Shown one piece after another: positions 26,453 to 35,067 of a stretch of DNA of 64,000 nt. Source of the stretch: Exiguobacterium sp018617385 (GTDB taxonomy: Bacteria > Bacillota > Bacilli > Exiguobacteriales > Exiguobacteriaceae). Both the position numbers and the translations under genes were made by a program. The notes beneath the pieces are model-generated. The model was not told the origin of the DNA, did no database searches, and was given only the letters and a program-made list of their open reading frames with translations. How positions within the stretch are numbered: the first letter of the stretch is position 1; each line of letters opens with the position of its first letter. Where the stretch lies: the NCBI RefSeq assembly GCF_018617385.1, contig NZ_JACSKA010000001.1:186001-250000 (forward strand). The letters are read 5' to 3'.

Positions 26453-26474
26453 TAGTTTAGCACGTAACGATGCA

Positions 26475-26516
26475 GCAAAAGTGTCCTCCATTCACGGGGG
26501 CACTTTTGCTTTTTTT
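26475..26516 (+). terminator. pyrG leader attenuator
   Basis: GCAAAAGTGTCCTCC pairs with GGGGGCACTTTTGC, then seven T. The pyrimidine-rich TCCTCC in the upstream arm can pair with a poly(G) 5' end, which would prevent termination when CTP is low. Confidence 0.85.
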
Positions 26517-26563
26517 GTTTTTTCGTTTCCCGATGGTTGGTATTCAAGAGAGGAGAAAGAAAC

Positions 26564-28159
26564 ATGACAAAGTACATTTTCGTAACAGGCGGGGTAGTAT
26601 CTTCGCTCGGTAAAGGGATCACGGCAGCTTCACTCGCGCGTCTACTCAAAAATCGAGGACTCAACGTCACGATTCAGAAGTTTGACCCATACATCAACAT
26701 TGACCCAGGTACGATGAGCCCGTATCAACACGGAGAAGTATTCGTCACAGATGATGGCGCTGAGACTGACCTTGACCTCGGACACTATGAGCGTTTCATC
26801 GACATCAACTTGTCGCAAAACGCGAACGTCACATCAGGTCGCATTTATTCGACTGTCTTGAAAAAAGAGCGTCGTGGAGACTATAACGGTGGAACGGTTC
26901 AGGTCATTCCACATATCACGAATGAGATCAAAGACCGTGTCTTCCGTGCAGGTCGTGAGACGAACGCAGATGTCGTCATTACAGAGATTGGTGGAACAGT
27001 CGGAGATATCGAATCTCTTCCGTTCATCGAAGCCATTCGCCAAGTAAAAAATGACATCGGGAAAGAGAACGTCATGTACGTTCACTGTACGCTCGTTCCT
27101 TACCTTCGCGCAGCAGGTGAGATGAAGACGAAACCGACGCAACACAGCGTCAAAGAGCTTCGCAGCTACGGAATTCAGCCAGACATCATCGTTCTCCGTA
27201 CGGAGCACGATATCCCAGAAGATATGCGTGAGAAAATCGCCCTCTTCTGTGATACGCGTAAAGAAGCGGTCATCGAAGCGCAAGATGCGTCGACACTTTA
27301 CGAAGTACCACTCAACCTTCAAAAACAAGGAATGGACCAACTCGTCAACGACTACTTCGGTTTCAACACACCGGCTGCCGACATGACGGCTTGGAAAGAG
27401 CTCGTTCACACGGTCACACACCTTGAGAAGAAAGTGAAAATCGCACTCGTCGGGAAATACGTCGAGTTGCGTGATGCGTATATCTCAGTCGCAGAGGCAC
27501 TCAAGCATGCAGGTTATGCGTTCAACGCGGACATCGACATCGACTGGATCAACGCAGAAGACGTGACAGCTGAAAATGTCTCAGACATCCTCGGCGATGC
27601 AGACGGTATCCTCGTTCCTGGTGGATTCGGAGAACGTGGTATCGAAGGGAAAATCGAAGCGACACGTTTCGCTCGTGAAAACAACGTCCCATTCTTCGGG
27701 ATTTGTCTCGGAATGCAACTCGCGACGGTCGAGTTTGCCCGTAACGTCTTGAAGTTAGAAGGTGCCCATACGGCTGAAATCGATCCATCGACACCATATC
27801 CAATCATCGACCTTCTTCCAGAACAAAAGGACATCGAAGACCTTGGCGGCACACTTCGTCTCGGACTCTATCCATGTAAACTCGAAAAAGGGACGAACGC
27901 GCATGCCGCATACGATCAAGAGCTCGTTTACGAACGTCATCGTCATCGTTATGAGTTCAACAACGAGTACCGTGAAGCGTTTGAAGCAGAAGGCTTCAAG
28001 TTCTCAGGTACGAGCCCGGATGGTCGTCTCGTAGAAATCATTGAGATTCCAGAACACAAGTGGTTCGTGGCATCACAGTTCCACCCGGAATTGATTTCGC
28101 GTCCAGAACGTCCACAACGTCTATTCCATGACTTCATCCAAGCGTCACTTGGAGAATAA
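26564..28159 (+). CDS. pyrG: CTP synthase
   Basis: 531 residues. ATP-dependent amination of UTP to CTP using glutamine. The synthetase domain starts YIFVTGGVVSSLGKGI, with GEVFVTDDGAETDLDLGHYERF (core DDGAETDLDLGHYERF); the glutamine amidotransferase domain carries the nucleophile in FFGICLGMQLA near residue 380 and the His-Glu pair in SQFHPEL. AGGAG is eight bases before ATG. Expression is governed by the attenuator at 26475-26516. Confidence 0.97.
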   Translation: MTKYIFVTGGVVSSLGKGITAASLARLLKNRGLNVTIQKFDPYINIDPGTMSPYQHGEVFVTDDGAETDLDLGHYERFIDINLSQNANVTSGRIYSTVLKKERRGDYNGGTVQVIPHITNEIKDRVFRAGRETNADVVITEIGGTVGDIESLPFIEAIRQVKNDIGKENVMYVHCTLVPYLRAAGEMKTKPTQHSVKELRSYGIQPDIIVLRTEHDIPEDMREKIALFCDTRKEAVIEAQDASTLYEVPLNLQKQGMDQLVNDYFGFNTPAADMTAWKELVHTVTHLEKKVKIALVGKYVELRDAYISVAEALKHAGYAFNADIDIDWINAEDVTAENVSDILGDADGILVPGGFGERGIEGKIEATRFARENNVPFFGICLGMQLATVEFARNVLKLEGAHTAEIDPSTPYPIIDLLPEQKDIEDLGGTLRLGLYPCKLEKGTNAHAAYDQELVYERHRHRYEFNNEYREAFEAEGFKFSGTSPDGRLVEIIEIPEHKWFVASQFHPELISRPERPQRLFHDFIQASLGE

Positions 28160-28166
28160 GTGATTG

Positions 28167-28198
28167 AAAGCCACGGTCCATTCCGGATCGTGGCTTTT
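28167..28198 (+). terminator. Terminator of pyrG
   Basis: AAAGCCACG-G-TCC, loop ATTCC, GGA-T-CGTGGCTTTT; short T tail. Confidence 0.75.
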
Positions 28199-28296
28199 CT
28201 ACGTCGAAAGCATGAGAGGGAAGGTGCCCTCGGCAGGATACATCCCCTTCACTTTCTGGGTACACTAGAAGTAGAACGGGGAGAGGGTGATGGCTC

Positions 28297-29139
28297 ATGA
28301 AAGAACGACATTCGATTTATCTTGGATATGGATTGGGGCTTGTCGCGCTCAGTCTGTTGCCGTTCGTCGTCTTGCCTTCCCTCTTACTGCCGTACCAGCT
28401 CGGTTGGACGGGCATTGTCTTACTCGCTCTCTCGGTCGGGTTACTGCGGGCGATTCGGGACGGCTCGAATGTCATTTTGAAGCAGATGTGGAAGATCACG
28501 TTCTCGCTCTTCTTAATTTTCGTTCTCGTCTATTATGTCTCGTTCGGACTCGTCCTTTATGACACATACGGGTTGGATCGTCTATTAGCACAATATGAAC
28601 GACAGGCGGTCTGGGTGTTTGCGGCATTTAGCTTTTTACAACCGATTGCCTTGCCGGTCCCGGAAGCGGTCAGTGTGCCGATTGGGAGTGTCGCGCTCGG
28701 ACCGTTTCGTGCGGCTTTAGTCGGAAGCATCTCGACTACGCTTGGCATCTTTGTCATGTATGGGTTGGCCCGGTTTGGCCGAGGACGCATGATTCGTTGG
28801 GTCGATGAAGAGAAACTGAAGACATACGATCGATATGTCGATCGGTACGGTCTTGGTGTATTGCTCGTGTTGTTCATCATTCCGATTTTGCCGGATGAGG
28901 TCATCTGTCTCGCTGCTGGGTTTAGTCGCGTGCCATTCCCGCGTTTTGCGGGCATCGCGTTCGGGGCAAAACTCGTCACGTCGTTCGGGCTTGCCTACTC
29001 TGTCTCCATCGGACAATTGTTTATGACCGATTCGAGTCCCATTGTCATCGCCTCTGTCATGGCAAGTGTAGTCGTCTTGATTCTCGCGTTCGTTTGGCGC
29101 AAACGAAAAAAAGGGGATTCGAACGGGACACAAGAATAA
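28297..29139 (+). CDS. VTT-domain (DedA/TVP38-type) membrane protein
   Basis: 280 residues, six or so membrane segments. The VTT (SNARE-associated) signature is visible: PIALPVPEAVSVPIGSVALGP (core PVPEAVSVPIGSVALG), LGIFVMYGLARFGRG, and FIIPILPDEVICLAAG. Family members scramble or transport phospholipids such as undecaprenyl phosphate or phosphatidylethanolamine; which applies here is unknown. A GNAT gene follows after 31 bases. Confidence 0.75.
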   Translation: MKERHSIYLGYGLGLVALSLLPFVVLPSLLLPYQLGWTGIVLLALSVGLLRAIRDGSNVILKQMWKITFSLFLIFVLVYYVSFGLVLYDTYGLDRLLAQYERQAVWVFAAFSFLQPIALPVPEAVSVPIGSVALGPFRAALVGSISTTLGIFVMYGLARFGRGRMIRWVDEEKLKTYDRYVDRYGLGVLLVLFIIPILPDEVICLAAGFSRVPFPRFAGIAFGAKLVTSFGLAYSVSIGQLFMTDSSPIVIASVMASVVVLILAFVWRKRKKGDSNGTQE

Positions 29140-29170
29140 AGTAAAGACGATCTATAGAGAGGAAGACAAG

Positions 29171-29716
29171 ATGCGACAAGACAATGAAGTGGTCATTCGA
29201 CCGATTGAAAAACAAGACTTAGTCCGACTATGGGAAATGATTTACCGGGATGCAACACCGGAGTGGAAACAATGGGACGCTCCTTACTTCGAACATAAGG
29301 CGATGTCCTACGAAGAGTTTCAGCAAATCGAGCAGTCGCTCATTCAAAAAGAAGACATGTGGGTCATTGAGGTCGATGGAACCGTATATGGGACCGTTTC
29401 TTACTATTTCGAAGATGCCGGACGAGAATGGCTCGAGATGGGCATCATCTTGCATCAGTCCGACCGCTGGAATCGTGGTGTCGGGACGCGTGCCCTTCGC
29501 TTATGGACCGAGCATCTATTTGAGATGCTACCCGTTGTCCGTGTCGGCTTGACGACGTGGTCCGGGAATGAACGGATGATGCGGGTCGCTGAAAAAGTAG
29601 GGATGCAACTCGAAGGTCGAATCCGTCAAGTGCGTGTCGTGAACGAGAAGCGCTATGATTCGATTCGGATGGGTATGTTAAGGGAAGAATGGAATGATAA
29701 AACGTTGAGGACATGA
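29171..29716 (+). CDS. GNAT acetyltransferase, RimJ/RimL-like
   Basis: 181 residues. VVIRPIEKQDLVRLWEMI begins the fold, WLEMGIILHQSDRWNRGVGTRAL carries the acetyl-CoA loop (core DRWNRGVGTRAL), and VGLTTWSGNERMMRVAEKVGM the end. Substrate unknown. GAGAGGAAGA precedes the ATG. Its stop codon lies inside the terminator hairpin shared with the convergent AraC gene. Confidence 0.82.
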   Translation: MRQDNEVVIRPIEKQDLVRLWEMIYRDATPEWKQWDAPYFEHKAMSYEEFQQIEQSLIQKEDMWVIEVDGTVYGTVSYYFEDAGREWLEMGIILHQSDRWNRGVGTRALRLWTEHLFEMLPVVRVGLTTWSGNERMMRVAEKVGMQLEGRIRQVRVVNEKRYDSIRMGMLREEWNDKTLRT

Positions 29717-29733
29717 ACCTCAACGTTTTTTTT
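29699..29733. terminator. Bidirectional terminator overlapping both convergent stop codons
   Basis: Perfect 12-pair stem AAAACGTTGAGG/CCTCAACGTTTT, seven-base loop, eight T on the plus strand and four on the minus. Both the GNAT stop (29714-29716) and the AraC stop (29720-29722) fall in it. Confidence 0.88.
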
Positions 29734-30484
29734 GATGGTGTGATTGACGATATTGTAGGGGAGTCATGTCTTGGTAAGTTTTGAATGTACTGATAAACGT
29801 TGTACACGATGAAAAACAATATGATTTCGCAATTGCACAAATAGGGGACGAGGTCACAATCAAATCGTTCATCGAGGCCTCGATCCGACGTCTGCGAATA
29901 CGTTCTGAAATGGTTTCACCCGTCTCTTGTTTAAATAAAGACGATAAATAATTGTTAGACAACCCAACTCCAATCGCTACGTTTGATAGAGACAAAGTGG
30001 GATCGGTTAAGTGTTCCTCAATCAATCGAATGGCAGACAGAACGCGATGATCCGAAGACACTTGAGAAGACACAAATGACATCATCGTAGCCAATGATTC
30101 TGTAATGACAGGAATTGCATAGACAAAATCGAGTGGGGTATCAAGTTCATCGACCAGTTTTAACAGTGCACTCGTATAGGCGAGTGATGTTTGGACATTC
30201 GGATTAGAAGCAGGAACAAGGCGACTCACATGATAGGTGAGTCCTCGAAAGTAAAGTCGAACTCCATGATACTCATCAATCATAGGATGTTTCAATAAAT
30301 CGAGTGTCAATGTCTCCAACAATGTGTTGGCCAATTGGAGTTGATGACTCTGAAGAGCCCGTATAATTTGCGCATCTAATTCGTAAAAGTTTTCCACGTA
30401 ACTTTGGTCTGTGAAATGACTTTTTTCTCGAGCGAGATGGGTTAAAAACTGTTTTCGGATTCTATTTTCCATATAACGGTTCAC
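29720..30484 (-). CDS. AraC-family transcriptional regulator
   Basis: 254 residues. The C-terminal ~100 residues hold the double helix-turn-helix: LSLSNVAIGVGLSNNYLSSLFKQETGETISERIRRRRI (core LSNNYLSSLFKQETGET) and SSCTTFISTFKTYQDMTPLQYR. The N-terminal 150 residues are helical with no cupin motif that I can see, so the inducer is unknown. GTG 30484 is used because AAGGA lies five to six bases before; ATG 30472 would be too far. Confidence 0.8.
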   Translation of the reverse strand: MNRYMENRIRKQFLTHLAREKSHFTDQSYVENFYELDAQIIRALQSHQLQLANTLLETLTLDLLKHPMIDEYHGVRLYFRGLTYHVSRLVPASNPNVQTSLAYTSALLKLVDELDTPLDFVYAIPVITESLATMMSFVSSQVSSDHRVLSAIRLIEEHLTDPTLSLSNVAIGVGLSNNYLSSLFKQETGETISERIRRRRIEASMNDLIVTSSPICAIAKSYCFSSCTTFISTFKTYQDMTPLQYRQSHHQKKR

Positions 30485-30518
30485 TTCTTTCCTTGCGGGT
30501 AGAAGCGATCAGGAATGC

Positions 30519-30725
30519 TCATTTAGACGCATGTCGTTTCGTTAGCTGTTTTAGCTCCGCGATTTCTTTGGTAAATGCTCGTTCGTGTGATTCTGAAGAG
30601 TCTTGCATTCGTTGCTGAATGGCTTGGCTTTGCTGTCGAAACGCTTCCGTTTTGCGTTTAAATTGTTGCTGATACTGACGGTGTTGTTCATGGTGTAAAT
30701 TCATATCTACTGGTTGATCTGCCAT
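30519..30725 (-). CDS. Small Gln/His-rich coiled-coil protein, unknown
   Basis: 68 residues, hydrophilic, Gln-, His- and Glu-rich, predicted one long helix (EQHRQYQQQFKRKTEAF). No family recognised. AAAGGGG precedes the ATG by about 12 bases. Upstream are three copies of a seven-base direct repeat at 11-base spacing, suggesting regulated expression. Confidence 0.55.
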   Translation of the reverse strand: MADQPVDMNLHHEQHRQYQQQFKRKTEAFRQQSQAIQQRMQDSSESHERAFTKEIAELKQLTKRHASK

Positions 30726-30854
30726 TAGGATAGAATGCCCCTTTCAACAAAAAATCAAACCGACTGACCCAACGCATCGTCCATATTAGATTAAAATTGT
30801 GTGATAAATGTGAAAAGTGGAATACATAAAATTTAGAAAGAAAATCAAATAAAA

Positions 30855-30883
30855 ATGTGTCGAATATGTGTCTAAAATGTGTC
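30855..30883 (-). repeat. Three ATGTGTC (GACACAT) direct repeats with an 11-bp period
   Basis: Copies at 30855-30861, 30866-30872 and 30877-30883. One helical-turn spacing is typical of sites for OmpR/PhoB-family response regulators. They lie about 130 bases upstream of the minus-strand gene that starts at 30725. Confidence 0.55.
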
Positions 30884-30896
30884 CTTGAAAAATAAA

Positions 30897-30926
30897 TGCG
30901 ACAGACACAAAAATGCGTCTGTCGCA
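30897..30926 (-). terminator. Terminator of the OYE-family gene
   Basis: TGCGACAGAC/GTCTGTCGCA with a ten-base loop; on the minus strand it is followed by ATTTATTTTT. Confidence 0.8.
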
Positions 30927-30935
30927 TACTAACGA

Positions 30936-32051
30936 TTACTTTACTTCTTGATCTTTAATCGGGAACCAACCGGCACGTGTCGTGATGGCGTTCCATAGTG
31001 GAGCTGGGACGGCGAGTTCGGCTTGCTTGTTCAAGTCGAGCTCGGTCTCAATCTCGTCTTCGCGGTCCGATTTCACTTTTTCGAGCCATTCTGGGTCGAT
31101 GATCAGTTCGCGACCGAGTGCGGCAAGGTCCACGACCTCGAGTGCGTCTTCCACTTGCGCCGGACGTTGGAGTTGCCCGACTCCGATGAGTGGGATGGCA
31201 CCGTTGATCCGTTTGGCGATGCGGTCAATCGAACGCTCCGTGACGTTCTCATCGCGCATGGAAGCTGTGTTGAAGTTCCAGAGAGACGCGTGAATATAAT
31301 CGACACCCTCTGCTAAAATCATATCGAGTAACACATCCGTGTCGTCGAGCGTGATGCCTGGCTCTTCGATTTCTTCCGGTGAGAAGCGATAGCCGACGAG
31401 GAAGTCTTCTGCATCTGCAGCAGCTTCTTTGACACGACGAATGACTTCGCGTGGGAACGTCAAACGTCCGTGGACATCACCGCCGAAGCGATCTTCACGG
31501 CGATTTGAATGCGGTGAGAAGAATTGTTGAATCAAGTAGGTGTTCGCTCCGTGAATCTCGACTCCGTCAAATCCGGCTTCGATGGCGCGACGCGTCGCTT
31601 CACCGAACGCCTCAATGATGGCTTCGACTTCTGACGTCTCGAGGGCACGTGGTGTGACGGCACCTTCTCGGACCGGTGCGACGGCACTTGCACTGACAGG
31701 TTGTTCGTTCGGGACGAGTTCAGGTGGTGACATCCGCCCAGCGTGGAAAATTTGAAGGATTGCTTTTGCGCCTTCCGCTTTTAAACTTTCCGCCAACTGA
31801 CGGAGACCTGGGATGAATTTGTCGTCATTGACCCCGAATGCGTTCGGGAACCCTTTCCCGTCTTCTGTCACGTACGCGCAAGCCGTGATGGCGAGCCCGA
31901 CGTTTTGCGCCCGTTTCCGATAGTAGGCGAGCTCATGCTCGGATACTTCGCCCGTTGGCTCTGATGAGTAATGTGTCATCGGTGCCAATACAAGGCGGTT
32001 CGGTACTTCGACGCCATTTTTGAACTGAAAAGGTTGTAACATACGTTTCAT
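30936..32051 (-). CDS. Old yellow enzyme family NAD(P)H-flavin oxidoreductase (YqiG-like)
   Basis: 371-residue TIM-barrel FMN enzyme. Motifs: NRLVLAPMTHYSSEPTGE near residue 18, ILQIFHAGRMSPPE near 97, the His-x-x-Asn substrate pair in GVEIHGANTYLIQQFFSPHSNRRED (core HGANTYLIQQFFSP) near 173, and GVGQLQRP. Reduces activated alkenes or acts in oxidative defence; physiological substrate unknown. GGAGG is seven bases before the ATG. Length and the NTASMRDENV end resemble B. subtilis YqiG rather than YqjM. Confidence 0.88.
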   Translation of the reverse strand: MKRMLQPFQFKNGVEVPNRLVLAPMTHYSSEPTGEVSEHELAYYRKRAQNVGLAITACAYVTEDGKGFPNAFGVNDDKFIPGLRQLAESLKAEGAKAILQIFHAGRMSPPELVPNEQPVSASAVAPVREGAVTPRALETSEVEAIIEAFGEATRRAIEAGFDGVEIHGANTYLIQQFFSPHSNRREDRFGGDVHGRLTFPREVIRRVKEAAADAEDFLVGYRFSPEEIEEPGITLDDTDVLLDMILAEGVDYIHASLWNFNTASMRDENVTERSIDRIAKRINGAIPLIGVGQLQRPAQVEDALEVVDLAALGRELIIDPEWLEKVKSDREDEIETELDLNKQAELAVPAPLWNAITTRAGWFPIKDQEVK

Positions 32052-32182
32052 CTGAAATCCTCCTTCAACATGATACCTTGAAGTCTAAGCTTCTCGACTC
32101 AAAAATGCGAGTCGGATGCTTGTGAATGAACACATTACAGATTACATAAGCGTAAGAGATGATTGAACTGAAAAGAATAGGG

Positions 32183-32188
32183 TATAAT
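32183..32188 (+). promoter_or_regulatory. -10 element of the glpD promoter
   Basis: Perfect TATAAT about 36 bases before the leader terminator. No good -35 is seen at 16-18 bases (TTGAAC is only 14 away). Confidence 0.55.
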
Positions 32189-32224
32189 ACAGAAGAAAAG
32201 TTGATATTCGGTTCGAGACAATAG

Positions 32225-32274
32225 AGAGACCACAACAGAAGGGGGAAGCCTTGTTTTTGTTGTGGTCTCTTTTT
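32225..32274 (+). terminator. glpD leader terminator (GlpP-type antitermination site)
   Basis: AGAGACCACAACA pairs perfectly with TGTTGTGGTCTCT over 13 bases, then TTTTC, between the promoter and the glpD RBS. B. subtilis glpD has the same layout, where GlpP with glycerol-3-phosphate prevents termination. Confidence 0.8.
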
Positions 32275-32312
32275 CTATTCATTGAACCGTACTTACTATA
32301 GGAGGGAATAAG

Positions 32313-33971
32313 ATGGAAATCAGAAATTTCTCAGCGAAAGAACGAGCGAAACGATATGAACAACTGACGAGTGAACGTCATGACGTTCTTGTTGTCGGTG
32401 GCGGGATTACAGGAGCGGGGATTGCGCTCGATGCATCGTCGCGTGGGATGAAGACAGCTGTCCTCGAGATGCAAGACTTTGCGGCCGGGACATCAAGCCG
32501 TTCGACGAAACTTGTTCACGGGGGACTCCGCTATTTGAAACAATTTGAAGTGGCGCTCGTCGCAGAAGTCGGGAAAGAGCGTGCCATCGTGTATGAGAAC
32601 GGTCCACACGTCACGACACCGGAACAGATGTTGTTACCGATGCATAAGGGAGGCACGTTTGGTCCCTTCTCAACTTCAATCGGACTTATGGTGTATGACT
32701 TCCTCGCAGGCGTCAAACGGGCAGAACGTCGCATGATGCTCAAACCGAATGAAGTCATCAAAAAAGCACCGCTCGTGAAAAAAGATGATTTAGTCGGAGG
32801 CGGTTATTACGTCGAGTACCGGACGGATGATGCGCGATTGACAATCGAAGTGGCGAAAGAAGCGGCAAACCATGGTGCGCTTCTTATGAACTATGCGAAA
32901 GTGACGGGGTTGATTTACGAAAACGGAAAAGTAGCCGGTGTACACGTCGAAGACCAGATCGACGGGTCGACATATGACGTCTATGCGAAGAAAATCATCA
33001 ATGCGACAGGTCCATGGGTCGATGAGTTACGAGAAGAAGATAACTCGAAAAAAGGCAAACAACTTCGTTTGACGAAAGGGATTCACCTCGTCATCGATCA
33101 ATCGAAATTCCCACTCAAACAGGCAATTTATTTTGACACACCAGACGGGCGCATGGTCTTTGCCATTCCACGCGGAAACAAAGCGTACGTCGGAACGACG
33201 GACACGTTCTTTGATAAAAACAAAGCCCATCCACGCATGACGACGGAAGACCGCGATTATATTTTGGATGCCATTCACTATATGTTCCCGGACGTCCATG
33301 TCACGGCAGACGATGTAGAATCGAGCTGGGCGGGTATTCGTCCGTTGATCTATGAAGAAGGAAAAGATCCTTCTGAAATTTCACGTAAGGACGAAATTTG
33401 GCAGTCAGACAGCGGTTTGATCACGATTGCCGGCGGTAAATTGACAGGATATCGGAAGATGTCAGAAACAGTCGTCGACCTCGTCGCGAAATTATTAAAA
33501 GAAGAAGAAGGCGTCGTTTACTTGGCGAGCCGGACGAAGCATATGCCGATGTCAGGTGGTCATGTCGGCGGTTCGAAAGGATTCAAAGACTTCCTTGAGA
33601 AGAAAACGAAAGAACTTCAAAATCATGGTCTCGACGCAAACCACGCGGAAGAACTCGTCCGTCTATACGGTTCGAATATTGACCGCGTCATCGAGCGGAT
33701 GGACTCGAACGCGTATGACTTGCCAGAGGTCGTCTATGCGCAGTTGATTTATGGGATTGAAGAAGAATCGGTCGTACGCGCCATCGACTTCTTGATTCGT
33801 CGGACCGGAGCGATGTTCTTTGATATCGATTTCGTCCGTCAACACAAAGACGGTGTCCTTCGTTGCATGGCCGACGTCTTCAAATGGTCGGATGAGCGTT
33901 TGAAAGAAGAGCGTGAAGAGGTCGAGAGGGAGATTGAAATCGCAGTTGTGCCTGTGACTGTCGAATCGTAA
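32313..33971 (+). CDS. glpD: Glycerol-3-phosphate dehydrogenase, aerobic
   Basis: 552-residue FAD enzyme oxidising glycerol-3-phosphate to dihydroxyacetone phosphate and feeding the quinone pool. VLVVGGGITGAGIALDASSRG is the FAD site (core VVGGGITGAGIALDA, near residue 27), GTSSRSTKLVHGGLRYL follows, and the C-terminal DAO_C domain ends around 530. AGGAGG precedes the ATG. Expression depends on reading through the leader terminator at 32225-32274. Confidence 0.96.
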   Translation: MEIRNFSAKERAKRYEQLTSERHDVLVVGGGITGAGIALDASSRGMKTAVLEMQDFAAGTSSRSTKLVHGGLRYLKQFEVALVAEVGKERAIVYENGPHVTTPEQMLLPMHKGGTFGPFSTSIGLMVYDFLAGVKRAERRMMLKPNEVIKKAPLVKKDDLVGGGYYVEYRTDDARLTIEVAKEAANHGALLMNYAKVTGLIYENGKVAGVHVEDQIDGSTYDVYAKKIINATGPWVDELREEDNSKKGKQLRLTKGIHLVIDQSKFPLKQAIYFDTPDGRMVFAIPRGNKAYVGTTDTFFDKNKAHPRMTTEDRDYILDAIHYMFPDVHVTADDVESSWAGIRPLIYEEGKDPSEISRKDEIWQSDSGLITIAGGKLTGYRKMSETVVDLVAKLLKEEEGVVYLASRTKHMPMSGGHVGGSKGFKDFLEKKTKELQNHGLDANHAEELVRLYGSNIDRVIERMDSNAYDLPEVVYAQLIYGIEEESVVRAIDFLIRRTGAMFFDIDFVRQHKDGVLRCMADVFKWSDERLKEEREEVEREIEIAVVPVTVES

Positions 33972-33987
33972 TGCACTGTATCGAAAG

Positions 33988-34020
33988 AAAGGTTCATTCT
34001 AAACAGGATGAACCTTTTTT
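33988..34020 (+). terminator. Terminator of glpD
   Basis: AAAGGTTCAT, ten-base loop, ATGAACCTTT plus T run. Confidence 0.88.
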
Positions 34021-34095
34021 GTGGCATGGTTTCGTCGATTCGGAATAACGGTATACCTCATAAGTAGTGATTCTTAGATTGAAGGAGAACTTTTT

Positions 34096-34455
34096 ATGAA
34101 ACGAAATCTCGTTGCCATCCTATTGATTGCTGTTTTATTAGTGGTAGGTTGGCGTTATGTCGATCCCAATCGATTATTGGCCGATGTTTATTATGTCAAA
34201 GTTCCAAGTGCTGAAGTGGCGACACAAACTTCATCCGGTTATCGCTATGATTTCATCGGATATGATGAGGATGGAAAAAAACGTCCTCTGTCGATTGCCA
34301 CTTCGGGGTTGTTACCGGAAGGAAACTATCTGCGGGTATTCGTGAAAGAAGAAGATGCGGAAGTGACCGACTACGAGCAGGTGAATGTCCTAGACGTACC
34401 TGAACAGTTGAAGGAAGAACAAGAAGAAGATCATTCCGAGCCATCGTTCCCTTGA
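34096..34455 (+). CDS. YxeA-family (DUF1093) secreted or anchored protein
   Basis: 119 residues. An N-terminal hydrophobic segment (LVAILLIAVLLVVGW, residues ~5-19) then the YxeA pattern: YYVKVPSAEV, YDFIGYDEDGKKRPLSIATSG and YLRVFVKEED-EVTDYEQV-VPEQL. Function of the family is unknown; an OB-like fold at the membrane outer face is likely. Monocistronic. Confidence 0.72.
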   Translation: MKRNLVAILLIAVLLVVGWRYVDPNRLLADVYYVKVPSAEVATQTSSGYRYDFIGYDEDGKKRPLSIATSGLLPEGNYLRVFVKEEDAEVTDYEQVNVLDVPEQLKEEQEEDHSEPSFP

Positions 34456-34546
34456 TTTCAAAAGATAGACATCGCGAAAAAGAGAGGAGTTTGGTAAGGT
34501 TAAATTGTTTGAATATGGTAAACGATGAATGAAAGAAGGGACATGC

Positions 34547-34906
34547 ATGTCACGGATGTTAATAGCAGATGACCAGGACGGAATTCGTACGATGCTCGCG
34601 CAAGTGTTCACAAACATGGGTGTAGACGTGGACACGGCGCAAGACGGCATCAGCGCCTGGGAGTTTTTAGAGCGGGAGCAATATGATTTGGTATTGCTCG
34701 ATATGAATATGCCTCGTATGTTTGGACATGAAGTATTGCGTCGCATGCGCGAGAAACCGTTAGACACACCTGTCATGATCATGACGGCGTTTGGGGAAGA
34801 GGCGGTGATTGAAGAAGTGCGCCGTCTCGGAATCACAGCACAATTTGAGAAGCCGTTTGATATTTATGGAATGATTGAAAAAGTGAAAGAAGTCTTGAAA
34901 ATTTGA
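34547..34906 (+). CDS. spo0F: Spo0F-like single-domain response regulator
   Basis: 119-residue receiver domain only. Acidic pocket Asp8/Asp9, phospho-acceptor Asp near 52 (LVLLDMNMP), Thr in VMIMTAFGE and Lys in FEKPFDIYG match Spo0F, which relays phosphate between sporulation kinases and Spo0B. Location just before fbaA is the B. subtilis location. If the host does not sporulate, as in Exiguobacterium, the relay partner and role must differ. ATG 34547 has GAAGGG six bases before; ATG 34529 adds six residues without RBS. Confidence 0.85.
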   Translation: MSRMLIADDQDGIRTMLAQVFTNMGVDVDTAQDGISAWEFLEREQYDLVLLDMNMPRMFGHEVLRRMREKPLDTPVMIMTAFGEEAVIEEVRRLGITAQFEKPFDIYGMIEKVKEVLKI

Positions 34907-34929
34907 CGTTTCGTCACCAAGATGACATA

Positions 34930-34999
34930 TGTAAACGCTTGCGCTAAGCCATTTCTATGCCCGAATAGCATAGGCACATGTTTTACGGTGTGTTATAAT
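34930..34999 (+). promoter_or_regulatory. cre-like site and -10 upstream of fbaA
   Basis: TGTAAACGCTTGCGCT at 34930-34945 resembles a CcpA cre site except for the last positions; TATAAT at 34994-34999 is the probable -10, with a poor -35. A short CTATGC/GCATAG hairpin lies between. Confidence 0.5.
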
Positions 35000-35067
35000 G
35001 GGAACGAATTGCACGGGGGAACTTTTCCCAAACGTGTATAATAGCGAACAGACAGGAGGATGTCATT

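Noticed and set aside
26834..27421. 195-codon open frame antisense to pyrG
   Set aside because: It lies wholly over a strongly conserved gene, has no RBS, and its sequence is the Cys/His/Arg-rich shadow typical of biased codon use.
34955..34973. Terminator of the Spo0F-like gene
   Set aside because: The CTATGC/GCATAG hairpin is short and lacks a T run; it is only a weak inverted repeat.
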